From positions 558,001 through 622,000 of the forward strand of contig NZ_CP180537.1 in the NCBI RefSeq assembly GCF_047777955.1: a DNA stretch of 64,000 nt, in the 5' to 3' direction. This document shows positions 47,136 to 56,024 of this stretch, one piece after another. The number at the start of each line of letters is the position of its first letter. Within the stretch, counting starts at the first letter, position 1. The notes beneath the pieces are model-generated. The model searched no databases and had not been told where the DNA came from. It saw only the letters and a program-made list of their open reading frames with translations. The translations under genes and the position numbers were made by a program. This DNA is from Didemnitutus sp047777955 (GTDB taxonomy: Bacteria; Verrucomicrobiota; Verrucomicrobiia; Opitutales; Opitutaceae).

Positions 47136-47163
47136 TTGACGCCGAAATAAGGCAAACGTTTGC
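47136..47163 (+). promoter_or_regulatory. Promoter region with LacI operator (class A) before ribokinase
   Basis: The operator GCAAACGTTTGC is at 47152-47163, 33 bases before the ribokinase ATG, preceded by TAAG. A TTGACG hexamer at 47136-47141 is a good -35; the -10 would fall at about 47159-47164 inside the operator, which fits repression by steric block. The operator is certain as sequence; the promoter is inferred. Confidence 0.7.
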
Positions 47164-47196
47164 TCTGATTTCGCCCCTCAACCCCTTTCGCGTTTC

Positions 47197-48174
47197 ATGG
47201 CCTCCGCTCCTCAGGTCGTCGTCGTCGGCAGCATCATGCAGGATCTCACCCTCGCCTGCGCCGAGTTCCCGCAGCCGGGTGAGACCATTGTCGGCCAACT
47301 GCGCACCGGCCAGGGCGGCAAGGGCTCCAACCAGGCCATCGCCTGCGGCAAGACCGGCGTGCGCACGACCTTCGTCGGGGCGATGGGCGACGACGCCTAT
47401 GCGCGGCAGGTCGCGGCCTTCTACCGGCGGGAGAGGATCGGCTGCCGCCTGGCGCTGAAGCGCGACCAGGCCACGGGCACCGCGGTGATCCTGATCAACG
47501 GCCGCGGCCAGAACGAGATCGTCATCGAGCCCGGGGCGAATGCGGCCTTGCGCGCGGTCGACGTTCCGGCCGCGCTGATCGCGCGGGCGAAGGTCCTGAT
47601 CACGCAGCTGGAGGCGAACCTGGCGACCACCGCGCACGCGCTGCGCCAGGCGCGGCAGGCGGGCGTCGTCACCGTGCTGAACCCGGCGCCGATGCGGGCG
47701 GATTTCGAGGCGCGACTGCTGCGCCACGTCGACGTGCTGATCCCGAACGAGAGCGAGTTCGCCGCGCTGGTGCGCGTGCTGCCGCAGGTGCGGGAGACCG
47801 GCTTCGACGAGCGGCGACTGCATGCGCTGGCGGATGCGGAGCTGCACGCGCTGTGCCGGAGGATCGGCGTCGCCACCGTCATTGTCACGCTGGGGGAGCG
47901 CGGTTGCTTCGTGTCCGAGCGCGGCGGCTTCACGCGCGTGCCGGCGCATCGCGGGCTGAAGGTGGTCGACACCACCGGCGCCGGCGATGCGTTCTGCGGC
48001 GGCTTCGCCGCCGGGCTGGTGCGCAGCGGGGGCAAGATGGTCGAGGCCGTCCGTCTCGGGACCGCCGTCGCGGCGCTGTCGGTGACGAAGGCTGGCGCGG
48101 CCCCGTCGATGCCCGGTCGCGCCGAGCTGCGGCGTTTTCTCGGGCGCAAGCAGGCCGCCGTCTGGCGGCTCTGA
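47197..48174 (+). CDS. rbsK: Ribokinase (PfkB family)
   Basis: 325 residues from ATG 47197. PfkB sugar kinase: N-terminal 'VVVVGSIMQDLTLACAEFP', glycine-rich 'GQGGKGSNQAIACGKTG', 'LITQLEANLATTAHAL' and the catalytic/anion-hole signature 'VDTTGAGDAFCGGFAAG'. These fit ribokinase better than fructokinase or 2-keto-3-deoxygluconate kinase. It makes ribose 5-phosphate, or phosphorylates a related pentose. Transcribed from the operator-bearing promoter just upstream and convergent with the GH127 gene, which ends 1 base after it. Confidence 0.87.
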   Translation: MASAPQVVVVGSIMQDLTLACAEFPQPGETIVGQLRTGQGGKGSNQAIACGKTGVRTTFVGAMGDDAYARQVAAFYRRERIGCRLALKRDQATGTAVILINGRGQNEIVIEPGANAALRAVDVPAALIARAKVLITQLEANLATTAHALRQARQAGVVTVLNPAPMRADFEARLLRHVDVLIPNESEFAALVRVLPQVRETGFDERRLHALADAELHALCRRIGVATVIVTLGERGCFVSERGGFTRVPAHRGLKVVDTTGAGDAFCGGFAAGLVRSGGKMVEAVRLGTAVAALSVTKAGAAPSMPGRAELRRFLGRKQAAVWRL

Positions 48175-48175
48175 A

Positions 48176-50035
48176 TCAGTCCGGGGCGAGCGAGAACCAG
48201 GTGAGCCGCCAGGTGCGGTCGCGCCGGCCGCCCGCCTCGAAATACGGCTGCAGGATGAGCGGCGCGCGGTAGCCCAGCTCCAGGCGCAGCGCGGGGGCGC
48301 TCGAGCCGTCCGGCGGCGGCAGCGTCTCGATGCGCGGCGGGTCCGGCAGGCGCAAGGTTTCCTCGGTCTTGAAGCCGTCGATCAAGGCCGAGGCGTAGAC
48401 GAGCGGCCCGCGCGTGACCGCCGCGTAATCGAAGTGCAGCACCTCCTGGGCGATGGGGGAACCATCGGGCGCGCGGGATTCCTGGATGTTGCGGTTCGTC
48501 CGCCGGTGCACGCGCGGCGGCATCTCCATCTCGACCGCCACGATGTCCCCGGGCGTCCAGACGCGCTCGAGCGTGAGGAAGCCGGCGGCCGGCGGCGGGG
48601 TGACGTGCGGCGTGCCATTCACGGCGACGCTGAAGCGCTCCGCCCAGACCGGCACGCGCAGGCGCAGCGCGAATGGCGCCGGTCGCTCTGGCGAAACGTG
48701 GATCCGGACGGAGCCGGCGAAGGGGTATTCCGTTTCCTGCCGCACGCGGACGGAGCCGGCCGCCGGGTGCGCCAGCGCGGCGTCGGACGCGCCGTAGAGA
48801 TTCACCGCGATGCTCCCGTCGGCGGAGACGGAATACGCGCTGAGCGGCAGCTCCTCCAGCGCCATCGGGCCGCTCGACTTGCAGCAGCGCCAGTAGGTCG
48901 TGAAGACCCGGCGGCCGTTGGGGAAGGAGTAGTAGCACCAGTTGTCGCCGTTCGGGGCCTGGGCGCCCAGCAGGTCGTTGTAGGCGGACTTCTCGATTTC
49001 CTCCGCGAACTGCGCCTCGCCGGTTTGCCGCAGCAGCTCGCGGTTGAGCTGGATCCACGCGAGCGTGGAGCAGGTCTCGACATACCCCTGCGGGCTGAAC
49101 ACGGGGCGGGGATTGAAGACCTCGCGCGAGCGATGTGCCACGCCGCCCCACGGGCCGCCGCCGAGGGTGAGGTGATGGTCGCGGATGTTCTGCCAGGCGA
49201 TGCGGACGGCGCGCGCCAGGCGCTCGTCGTTCGTGGCGCGGCCGAGCTTGGCGATGCCGACGAGATTCCAGCAGAGCTGGTAGGCCTTGCCCGTGGCCAG
49301 GTTCGCGGCGTCCGTGTCCGCCAGGATCTGCGCGATCAGGTTGAGCGCCGGCGCGGCCTCGATCTCCGCGAGGATGAGACGCGCCAGCGCGAGGTAGCGC
49401 GGCTCCTGCGAGGCGAAGTAGAGCTCCATCGCCGGGTCGATCAGGATCGTGGCGGAGAGGCCGTGGTGATTGCCGAGCGAAGTGACGGGAATCTTGTCCG
49501 TGTGGAAGGTGCGCCAGCACAGGTCACCGATGCGCCTGGCCGCCTCCAGATAGCGCGGTTCGCCGAAGGCCCGCGCGGCCTCGAGCAGGCCGAGGATCAG
49601 GTAGCTGTGCACCCAGATGTCCCAGGTGCGCTGGGCCGGCGCTCCGTCCCAGGTCAGCGGCGCCGGACCCTGACGGCACATGAAGCGGCGGTTCGGCGCA
49701 TAGGTCCCGAGGTAGCCGTCGACATCCTGCCGCTGCACGAGGAAATCGGCCACGCGGCGCACGCTCGCGGCGAGCGGCGAGGCCGGAGCGTGCCGCGCGG
49801 CGCGCGCGGCGGCGACGAGCCACTTGCCGGCGTGCTCGCCATACCAGTCCCCCTCCTGGTTGCCGCACACATGCTCGGCGCGGAACAGCGCGATCGCCGG
49901 GCTGGCCTCGCTCTCGATGAAGGTGGCGAGGTGATTCTCGCGGCTCCGCTGGAGCGCATCGCCCAGGACTCCGGCCAAGGTGACGCGGACGGGATCGGGA
50001 GAGTCGGACCGGGCCGAAGGATTCACTGGAGGCAT
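48176..50035 (-). CDS. GH127-type beta-L-arabinofuranosidase (DUF1680), apparently cytoplasmic
   Basis: 619 residues from ATG 50035; an earlier in-frame ATG (50140) would place the operator inside the gene. Zinc/nucleophile residues are E320 and C322 in 'GYVETCSTL' and C384-C385 in 'YWRCCKSSGP', matching HypBA1. Unlike the GH127 gene at 1392 it has no signal peptide, so it would act inside the cell on an imported oligosaccharide. It is divergent from the TonB receptor at 50285, with two class A operators in the 249-base gap. Substrate by homology is beta-L-arabinofuranosyl; other DUF1680 specificities are possible. Confidence 0.85.
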   Translation of the reverse strand: MPPVNPSARSDSPDPVRVTLAGVLGDALQRSRENHLATFIESEASPAIALFRAEHVCGNQEGDWYGEHAGKWLVAAARAARHAPASPLAASVRRVADFLVQRQDVDGYLGTYAPNRRFMCRQGPAPLTWDGAPAQRTWDIWVHSYLILGLLEAARAFGEPRYLEAARRIGDLCWRTFHTDKIPVTSLGNHHGLSATILIDPAMELYFASQEPRYLALARLILAEIEAAPALNLIAQILADTDAANLATGKAYQLCWNLVGIAKLGRATNDERLARAVRIAWQNIRDHHLTLGGGPWGGVAHRSREVFNPRPVFSPQGYVETCSTLAWIQLNRELLRQTGEAQFAEEIEKSAYNDLLGAQAPNGDNWCYYSFPNGRRVFTTYWRCCKSSGPMALEELPLSAYSVSADGSIAVNLYGASDAALAHPAAGSVRVRQETEYPFAGSVRIHVSPERPAPFALRLRVPVWAERFSVAVNGTPHVTPPPAAGFLTLERVWTPGDIVAVEMEMPPRVHRRTNRNIQESRAPDGSPIAQEVLHFDYAAVTRGPLVYASALIDGFKTEETLRLPDPPRIETLPPPDGSSAPALRLELGYRAPLILQPYFEAGGRRDRTWRLTWFSLAPD

Positions 50036-50080
50036 GACAAAAAAGTTGACACCGGGCGTAAAACAAAAATGGTCGGGCGC

Positions 50081-50110
50081 GCAAACGTTTGCCTTAAGGG
50101 TGACGTTTGC
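50081..50110. promoter_or_regulatory. LacI operator (class A) plus half-site before the GH127 gene
   Basis: GCAAACGTTTGC at 50081-50092 is 45 bases upstream of the leftward GH127 ATG; on the minus strand it is preceded by TAAG as in the other copies. A half-site ACGTTTGC follows at 50103-50110, about two helical turns away centre to centre. Confidence 0.75.
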
Positions 50111-50257
50111 TGAGTCACCCCCATCCGCAAGCTCAATCATGCCTCAGCCCACCCCGGCTCTCCGGTTCGCTCGCGTTGCCCTTGTTCGCCGCCGGGAATC
50201 ATCCACGCCCTGAAGTCGCTCCGGCCTCCGCCGGCGGGGCGCCCCTTTCACTGTAGA

Positions 50258-50269
50258 GCAAACGTTTGC
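50258..50269. promoter_or_regulatory. LacI operator (class A) before the TonB receptor
   Basis: GCAAACGTTTGC ending 15 bases before the receptor ATG at 50285. Together with the copy at 50081 (177 bases away) it could allow repressor looping across the divergent promoter region. Confidence 0.78.
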
Positions 50270-50284
50270 CTGACCCCACACCCC

Positions 50285-52465
50285 ATGAACTCGAATCAGT
50301 CTAGCAAGAAGACCCACGCAGCGGCGGCCTGGTCGCTGCTTCTCGCGCTCGGCGTGCTGCCGGCGTTCGCCCAGCCAGCCGCGCCGGCGCCGAAGGACGA
50401 CAAAGAGCCGGCGAAGAACGAGGACGTCGTCAACCTCGGCACGTTCACCGTCACCACCGGCTACCGCTCGCCGAAGTCGGTGGACCAGATCCCCGGCGCG
50501 GTGAAGCTCATCACGCCCGACGAGATCGCGCACACCAATCTCCTGACCGAGGACGCGACCGCGGTCCTCTCCCGCACCATCCCGGGCTACGCCGAGGCCA
50601 CGCAGGCGATGAACAACACCGGCGAGACGCTGCGCGGCCGCGTGGCGCTGCGCCTGTTCGACGGCATCTCCCAGACGACGCCCCTGCGCGAGGGCAGCCG
50701 CAACGCCACCTTCACCGACATGGGTATCGTGGACCGCATCGAGGTGATCAACGGCCCGTCGGCCGTCGAGGGCATCGGTGCCGCGGGCGGCATCATCAAC
50801 TACATCTCCAAGAGCGCGACAAAGGAGGGCAGCGAGACGACCCTGACGACGCGCTACTCCTCCCAGGGCTACGACGACAGCGAGAACTGGAAGGTCGGCC
50901 TCAACTACGCGCGCAAGGAGGGCGCGACCGACTTATATTTCGCGACGGCGTTCGCCGATCGCGGCATGGCCTACGATGCCCACGGGCGCCGCATGGGCAT
51001 GAGCCAGAGCGGCTCGATCAACGACACGGAGGAGCGCAATCTCTTCATCAAGGTCGGTCGCAACTTCGGCGTGAACAACGCGCAGCGCGTCTCGCTCACC
51101 GTCAGCCGCTTCATGGTCGAGGGCAAGGGCAACTACGTGCAGGACCTCGGCGATCGGAGCAAGGGCATCACCGATTCCTCGAAGCGCGGCGTGCCGTTCG
51201 GCGCCAAGACGGAGTTCAACCGCTTCAACCAGGTCGCGCTGGGCTACACGAACAACAATCTCCTCGGCGGCGTCCTCACGCTCAACGCCTACAAGGCCAG
51301 CCAAGCCATGCGCTTCGTCGCGGAAAAGGGCGGCGCCGACAAGCAGGACCCGCTCATCGCCCCCCTCGGCGAGCTCACCGACCAGTCCGAGATCAACTCC
51401 CAGAAGAAGGGCGTGCGCAGCTCCTGGTCGGGCCAGAACCTGTTCAAAATCGACGGCTCGGAGCTGCAGGTCGGCTACGACTACCTCGACGAGACCGCGC
51501 AGCAGCTGCTCGCGCTCACCGGCCGCATCTGGGTCCCGCCGATGAACTACACCAGCAACGCGCCGTTCGCTCAGGCCTCCTACACGCAGGGCCCGGTCAC
51601 CGTCAGCGGCGGCGTCCGTCACGAGGACGGCCGCCTGCAGGTCGACGACTACACCACGACCTATTTCCGCAACCGCGTGTTCGTCACCGGCGGCACCCTG
51701 AAATACAAGGCCACGCTCCCCAACGCCGGCGTCATCGTGCGCCTGCCGCAGGGCTGGTCCGTGTTCGGTTCCTACAGCAAGGGCTTCACCCTGCCGAACG
51801 TCGGCATCCCGCTGCGTAACGTGAACACCCCGGGGCAGTCCGTCGCCGGCATCCTCGATCTCCAGGCCGTCATCGTCGACAACAAGGAGGGCGGCATCTC
51901 CTGGCACGGCAAGCGCGCGAGCTTCGGCGCCTCCTACTATCGCTCTTATTCCGCGCTCGGCGTCTCGCTGACCGTGGATCCGGTGACGAAGGACTTCATC
52001 ATGCAGCGCCGGCCGGTGCGCGTCACCGGCTTCGAGTTCACGGGCGACTACAAGATCACCCCGGACCTCAAGTTCACCGCGCTCTACTCGCACACCAAGG
52101 GCATGACCGTGGCCACCGAAGGCGGCCCGCTCGTCGTCGAACAGGGCGTCTCGACGGTCAGCCCCGACAAGGTCGGCACGTCGCTCAGCTGGAACGTCAA
52201 CCCGAAGGCCAACCTCACGCTCAGCAGCACCACGCTGCTCGATCGCGAGATCAATGTCGGCCTCAGCTCCTACGAGAAAACCACGGGCTACACGCTCGTG
52301 AATCTCACGGCCACCTACCGCACGAAGTGGGGCGACTTCTCCGTCGGCGTCGAGAACCTCCTCGACAAATACTACATCCTCACCTGGGCGCAGATCGACC
52401 AGTTCCAGAACTATTTCGCCGGACGCGGTCGCGTCGTCTCGCTCACGCACTCGATCAAATTCTGA
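50285..52465 (+). CDS. TonB-dependent receptor
   Basis: 726 residues from ATG 50285. Signal peptide ('WSLLLALGVLPAFAQ'), leader with 'DVVNLGTFTVTTGY', plug domain ('DQIPGAVKLITPDEIA', 'IVDRIEVINGPSAVEGIGAAGG'), and barrel ending 'SLTHSIKF'. Smaller than the receptor at 28226 and closer in size to siderophore/small-glycan receptors. Class A operator just upstream; the symporter-kelch fusion follows after 36 bases, so the gene probably brings the LacI regulon's substrate through the outer membrane. Confidence 0.9.
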   Translation: MNSNQSSKKTHAAAAWSLLLALGVLPAFAQPAAPAPKDDKEPAKNEDVVNLGTFTVTTGYRSPKSVDQIPGAVKLITPDEIAHTNLLTEDATAVLSRTIPGYAEATQAMNNTGETLRGRVALRLFDGISQTTPLREGSRNATFTDMGIVDRIEVINGPSAVEGIGAAGGIINYISKSATKEGSETTLTTRYSSQGYDDSENWKVGLNYARKEGATDLYFATAFADRGMAYDAHGRRMGMSQSGSINDTEERNLFIKVGRNFGVNNAQRVSLTVSRFMVEGKGNYVQDLGDRSKGITDSSKRGVPFGAKTEFNRFNQVALGYTNNNLLGGVLTLNAYKASQAMRFVAEKGGADKQDPLIAPLGELTDQSEINSQKKGVRSSWSGQNLFKIDGSELQVGYDYLDETAQQLLALTGRIWVPPMNYTSNAPFAQASYTQGPVTVSGGVRHEDGRLQVDDYTTTYFRNRVFVTGGTLKYKATLPNAGVIVRLPQGWSVFGSYSKGFTLPNVGIPLRNVNTPGQSVAGILDLQAVIVDNKEGGISWHGKRASFGASYYRSYSALGVSLTVDPVTKDFIMQRRPVRVTGFEFTGDYKITPDLKFTALYSHTKGMTVATEGGPLVVEQGVSTVSPDKVGTSLSWNVNPKANLTLSSTTLLDREINVGLSSYEKTTGYTLVNLTATYRTKWGDFSVGVENLLDKYYILTWAQIDQFQNYFAGRGRVVSLTHSIKF

Positions 52466-52501
52466 GTTTGCCGCCGCCGCCGGCGTTCAGCACCAACCCT
52501 C

Positions 52502-54876
52502 ATGCGTTTCCTGCCGGCCCGGCTTCTCGGACTGCTGCTTCTGCTTCCGGGAAGTCTGGCGCTCGCCGGAAACCTGATCTCCGTCCGCACGGAAACACTG
52601 CCCGCGCCCGACGGCGCGGACGGACGCGGGGTGCTGATCGCGGCGGAGGAGCCGATCCTCGTCCAGGACGCGCAGGCGTGGCGGCTCAAAGGCAGCCCGG
52701 CCCGCTGGACGGCGCTGCCGGCGCCGGTGCCCGGCGTCGTCGCAGCCATCCCGCGCGGAGCGGATCCGTTTCTGCTGTTGGGGGACCGGGGGCAGCCCGG
52801 CGCGGTTGAAGTCCGCACCTGGCTCAACGCGGCCGCGCTGCCCCCTTGCCCGTGCGGCTCACCAGCGTCGTCGGCGCCGTCGCGGGCGACGCGCTGCAGG
52901 TCGCCGGAACTGGCCCGGCGGGCGAGGGCAGCCTGTTTGTGCTTCCGCTGGGCACGCCGGGAGCGGCGTGGCAGCGTTGCGCCGCATGGCCGGCCACCGG
53001 TGAGGCGCGCGGCGCCGCCGCGCAGGACGGGGCGCTCTTCCTCGTCGTGCGCGAGGTCGCGGCGGATTCGCTTTGGCGGTGGACGGCGCTGGACGGCTGG
53101 GCGAAGCAGGGAGAGCTGCCCGGCCGCCTCGTCGCCGGGACCCTGCGCGCGATCGGGCAGGCGCACCTGCTTTTCGCGGTGCATCGCGCGGGCGCCGCCG
53201 ACCGCCTGGCGACGTTTCACCTCGTGACGCGCTCGTTTGCCTTCCAGGGGACGGATCTGCCCGGCCGGACGGAGCGCGGAACGGCGTGGCGCAACGGCCT
53301 GCTGCTGGAGTCGCGCGACACGACGGGACGAGCGGGATTCGTGGCCTGCGAGCTGGACGGCAACAAGCAGCTGCTCCGGCCGCTCGACTGGGTGGCGCTC
53401 TTCGCCTACCTCGGCGGCATCGCGGCGATCGGCTACTGGTGCTACGTGCGCGAGAAGAAGCAGTCGACGGCGTCGTTCTTCGTCGGTGGCCGCTCGATCC
53501 CGTTCTGGGCGGCCGGCATCAGCCTCTACGCGTCGAACTCGAGCTCGATCGGCTACATCGCGACGACGGCAAAGGCCTACGCGACCAACTGGCAGTATTT
53601 CCTCGGCAACATCGTCAACGTGTTCGCGCTGGTGTTCGTCGCGCTCTGCATCGTGCCGCTGCTGCGGCGGCTCGAGCTGATGTCGGTGTTCACCTACCTC
53701 GACCAGCGCTTCCATCGCTCCGTGCGCATGGCGGCGAGCGGCATGTGCATCCTGATGCACCTCGGCGGGCGGATGAGCGTGATCCTTTTCCTGCCCTCGC
53801 TGGCCATCTCCACCGTCACCGGACTCGATGTGATCTGGAGCATCCTGATGATGGGCGTCATCACCATCGCCTACACCGCGCTCGGCGGCATGAAGGCCGT
53901 GATCTGGACCGACGTCGCGCAGGTGATCGTGAAATTCGGCGGCCTGTTCTTCGCCCTCGGCTTCATCGTGTGGTCGCTCAAGGGCGGCTCGCGCGAGTTC
54001 GTGGCCGTCGCGGCGGCCGACGACAAGATGCGCCTGGTCGACTGGAGCTTCGATCTCACGAAGGCGACGATCTGGTGCTTCGTCTTTCTCCAGCTGATGG
54101 AGACGGTCCTGACCTTCCCCAAGGACCAGGTGCTGATGCAGCGCGTATTCGCCACGAAATCGGTCAAGGAGGCGGGCCGCTCCGTCTGGATCTTCGCCGC
54201 CCTCGTGCTGCCCGGCAGCCTCATTCTCTACCTGATCGGCACGGGCCTGTATGTCTACTACCACAGCTTCCCCGAGCGCATGAATCCGCTGTTGCCGAAC
54301 GACGCCACGCTGCCGCTCTTCATCGCCGCCGAGCTGCCCGCGGGCGTCACCGGCCTCGTGCTCGCGGGCCTGTTTTCCGCGGCGATGGGCACGCTCTCGA
54401 GCATCCTCAACAGCGTGTCGACGCTCGTGTCGGTGGATTTCTACGAGCGCCTCGCGGCCCGGCCGGACCCGAAGACCAGCATTCGCATCGCCGAGTGGGT
54501 GACCGTGCTGGCGGGCCTCGTCGGCATCGGCCTCGCGATCCTGCTCTCGCGATTCAACATCAGCTCGTTTCTCGACGTCGCCCTCGAGCTGGCCGGCCTG
54601 TTCGGCGGCGCGTTCGGCGGCGCCTACACGCTCGGCATGTTCACCCGGCGCGCGAACTGGCAGGGGGTCCTGATCGGCATGGGCTTCAGCTTCGTCGCGA
54701 CCTTCGCGGTGTGGCTCGGGAAGCTCGTGCACCCGTTCCTCTACCTCGCGATCTCGATCCTCTTCTCGATCGTGGTCGGCTACGTCGCGAGCCTGTTCTT
54801 CCCGCCGCCCCCGCCCGAAGCCCTCAAGGGCCTCACCATCCTGCGCGAGCCCGGCCATGCACGTGCTGAGGGCTGA
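52502..54876 (+). CDS. Kelch-like extracytoplasmic domain fused to an SSS sodium:solute symporter (one apparent frameshift)
   Basis: About 791 aa from ATG 52502. After a signal-like hydrophobic start ('LLGLLLLLPGSLALAG') about 270 residues of repeating beta-blade segments follow, reminiscent of NanM-type kelch propellers but degenerate. From about residue 295 a complete SSS transporter follows ('LDWVALFAYLGGIAAIGYW', 'SLYASNSSSIGYIATTAKA', 'GMKAVIWTDVAQVIV'). The frame breaks in the C run 52841-52845; one more C joins 'NAAALPP' to 'LPVRLTSVVG'. The fusion suggests that the propeller prepares or binds the sugar (for example by anomer conversion) right at the carrier. Third element of the TonB receptor-symporter-esterase unit. 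Confidence 0.82.
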
Positions 54877-55779
54877 CCTTCTTTCGCGCCTCGCGATGGC
54901 GGGCGCGGTCGTTCTCGCGGCGCTCGCCGGGCGCATGGCTGCGGCGCCGGCCGAAGCGAAGCTGATCGAGGAAACTGTGCGTCGCCGGCGCTCGGTCGCC
55001 CGCTCGACTATCTCGTCTATCTGCCGGCCGGTTACGACCCCGCGTCCGCGCGCACCTATCCGACCCTCTACCTCCTGCACGGCCGCGGCGACTCGATGCA
55101 GGCGTGGCGGCCGGTGAAGCCGCTGCTCGACAGCTTGATCGCCGCGGGGAAAATCCCGCCGCTGATCGCGGTCATGCCCGATGCGCCCGCCAGCCGCCGC
55201 GCGGGCTACTATGTCGACTCCCAGTTCGCCGGTGGGGACGACTTGCCTGCGGGCGCGGCGGTGGAAACCGCGTTCACGCGCGATCTGGTCGCGCATGTCG
55301 ATCGCACGTTCCGCACCCGTCCGGACCGCGCGGAACGCGCGGTCGCCGGCTACTCGATGGGTGGCTACGGCGCGGCGCGCTTCGCCTTTGCCCACCCGGA
55401 GCTTTTCGCGGCGGCGGTCGTCCTGAGCCCCGCGCTCTACGAGCCGTTGCCGCCCGCCGAATCCAGCGTGCGCAGCTTCGGCGCCTTCGGGCGCGGCGAG
55501 ATCCGTTTCGACGAGGCCATCTATCGGCGCCTGGCCGAACCGTGGCGCGTCCCGAGCCCCGACCGGCCGCCGCTACGCGTGTTCATTGCGGTTGGCGACG
55601 ACGAGCCGGTCCGTGACGCCGACGGGCGGAGCCTCACGACCGACGCCGTGCTTTTCCACCAGCGCTGCCGCATGCAGGCGAACGTGCAGACGCAACTGCG
55701 CGTCCTCGATGGCGGCCACGATTGGACCGTGTGGCGCGCCGGGCTCGCCGCGGGGCTGGAGTGGTGCTGGGGCCGGTGA
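54857..55779 (+). CDS. Exported alpha/beta-hydrolase esterase (one apparent frameshift)
   Basis: About 307 aa from ATG 54857, overlapping the symporter end by 20 bases. Signal peptide ('LAMAGAVVLAALAGRMAAA'), then after a frame change near 54978-54990 the esterase core: 'LDYLVYLPAGYDP', 'YPTLYLLHGRGDS', nucleophile 'VAGYSMGGYGAARFAF' (Ser about 167), and the histidine in 'LDGGHDWTVWR' near the C-terminus. This is the esterase D/feruloyl-esterase-like (PF00756) family. One base added after 'GTGCG' joins 'IEETVRS' to 'PALGRPLDYL'. In an arabinofuranoside locus it could remove acetyl or feruloyl esters from the glycan. Confidence 0.82.
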
Positions 55780-55926
55780 GGGGAAGCCCCGCCCGGTGAG
55801 GCCGGGCGAGTCCCTGCCGAAGCGAGACACGGGCTCGCTCCAACGCACTCGGTGCGCCGGAGTCCTCGCCCGCGGCCGGCGCTTGCGCGCGAGAGGCGAG
55901 CGCCAAGCCCATCTCGCGGTGCGGCG

Positions 55927-55953
55927 GGAGTGCGGTCCTTTAGCTCGCACTCC
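55927..55953. repeat. Hairpin in the esterase-rtcB gap
   Basis: Inverted repeat GGAGTGCG (55927-55934) / CGCACTCC (55946-55953) with an 11-base loop. It lies in the 245-base gap after the esterase gene and might end that transcript, but there is no T run. The remaining gap is GC-rich with nothing recognised. Confidence 0.35.
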
Positions 55954-56024
55954 GGCGCGCACGCATCACGGCGCCCCGGATTTCGCTCCCCTCATTGGTT
56001 GAACCCACATAACCAATTCGCTGC

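Noticed and set aside
50036..50140. Earlier ATG (50140) for the GH127 gene
   Set aside because: It would put the LacI operator at 50081 inside the coding sequence, and the extra residues are not family-like. The same reasoning rejects 32033 for pgmB and 38656 for lacI.
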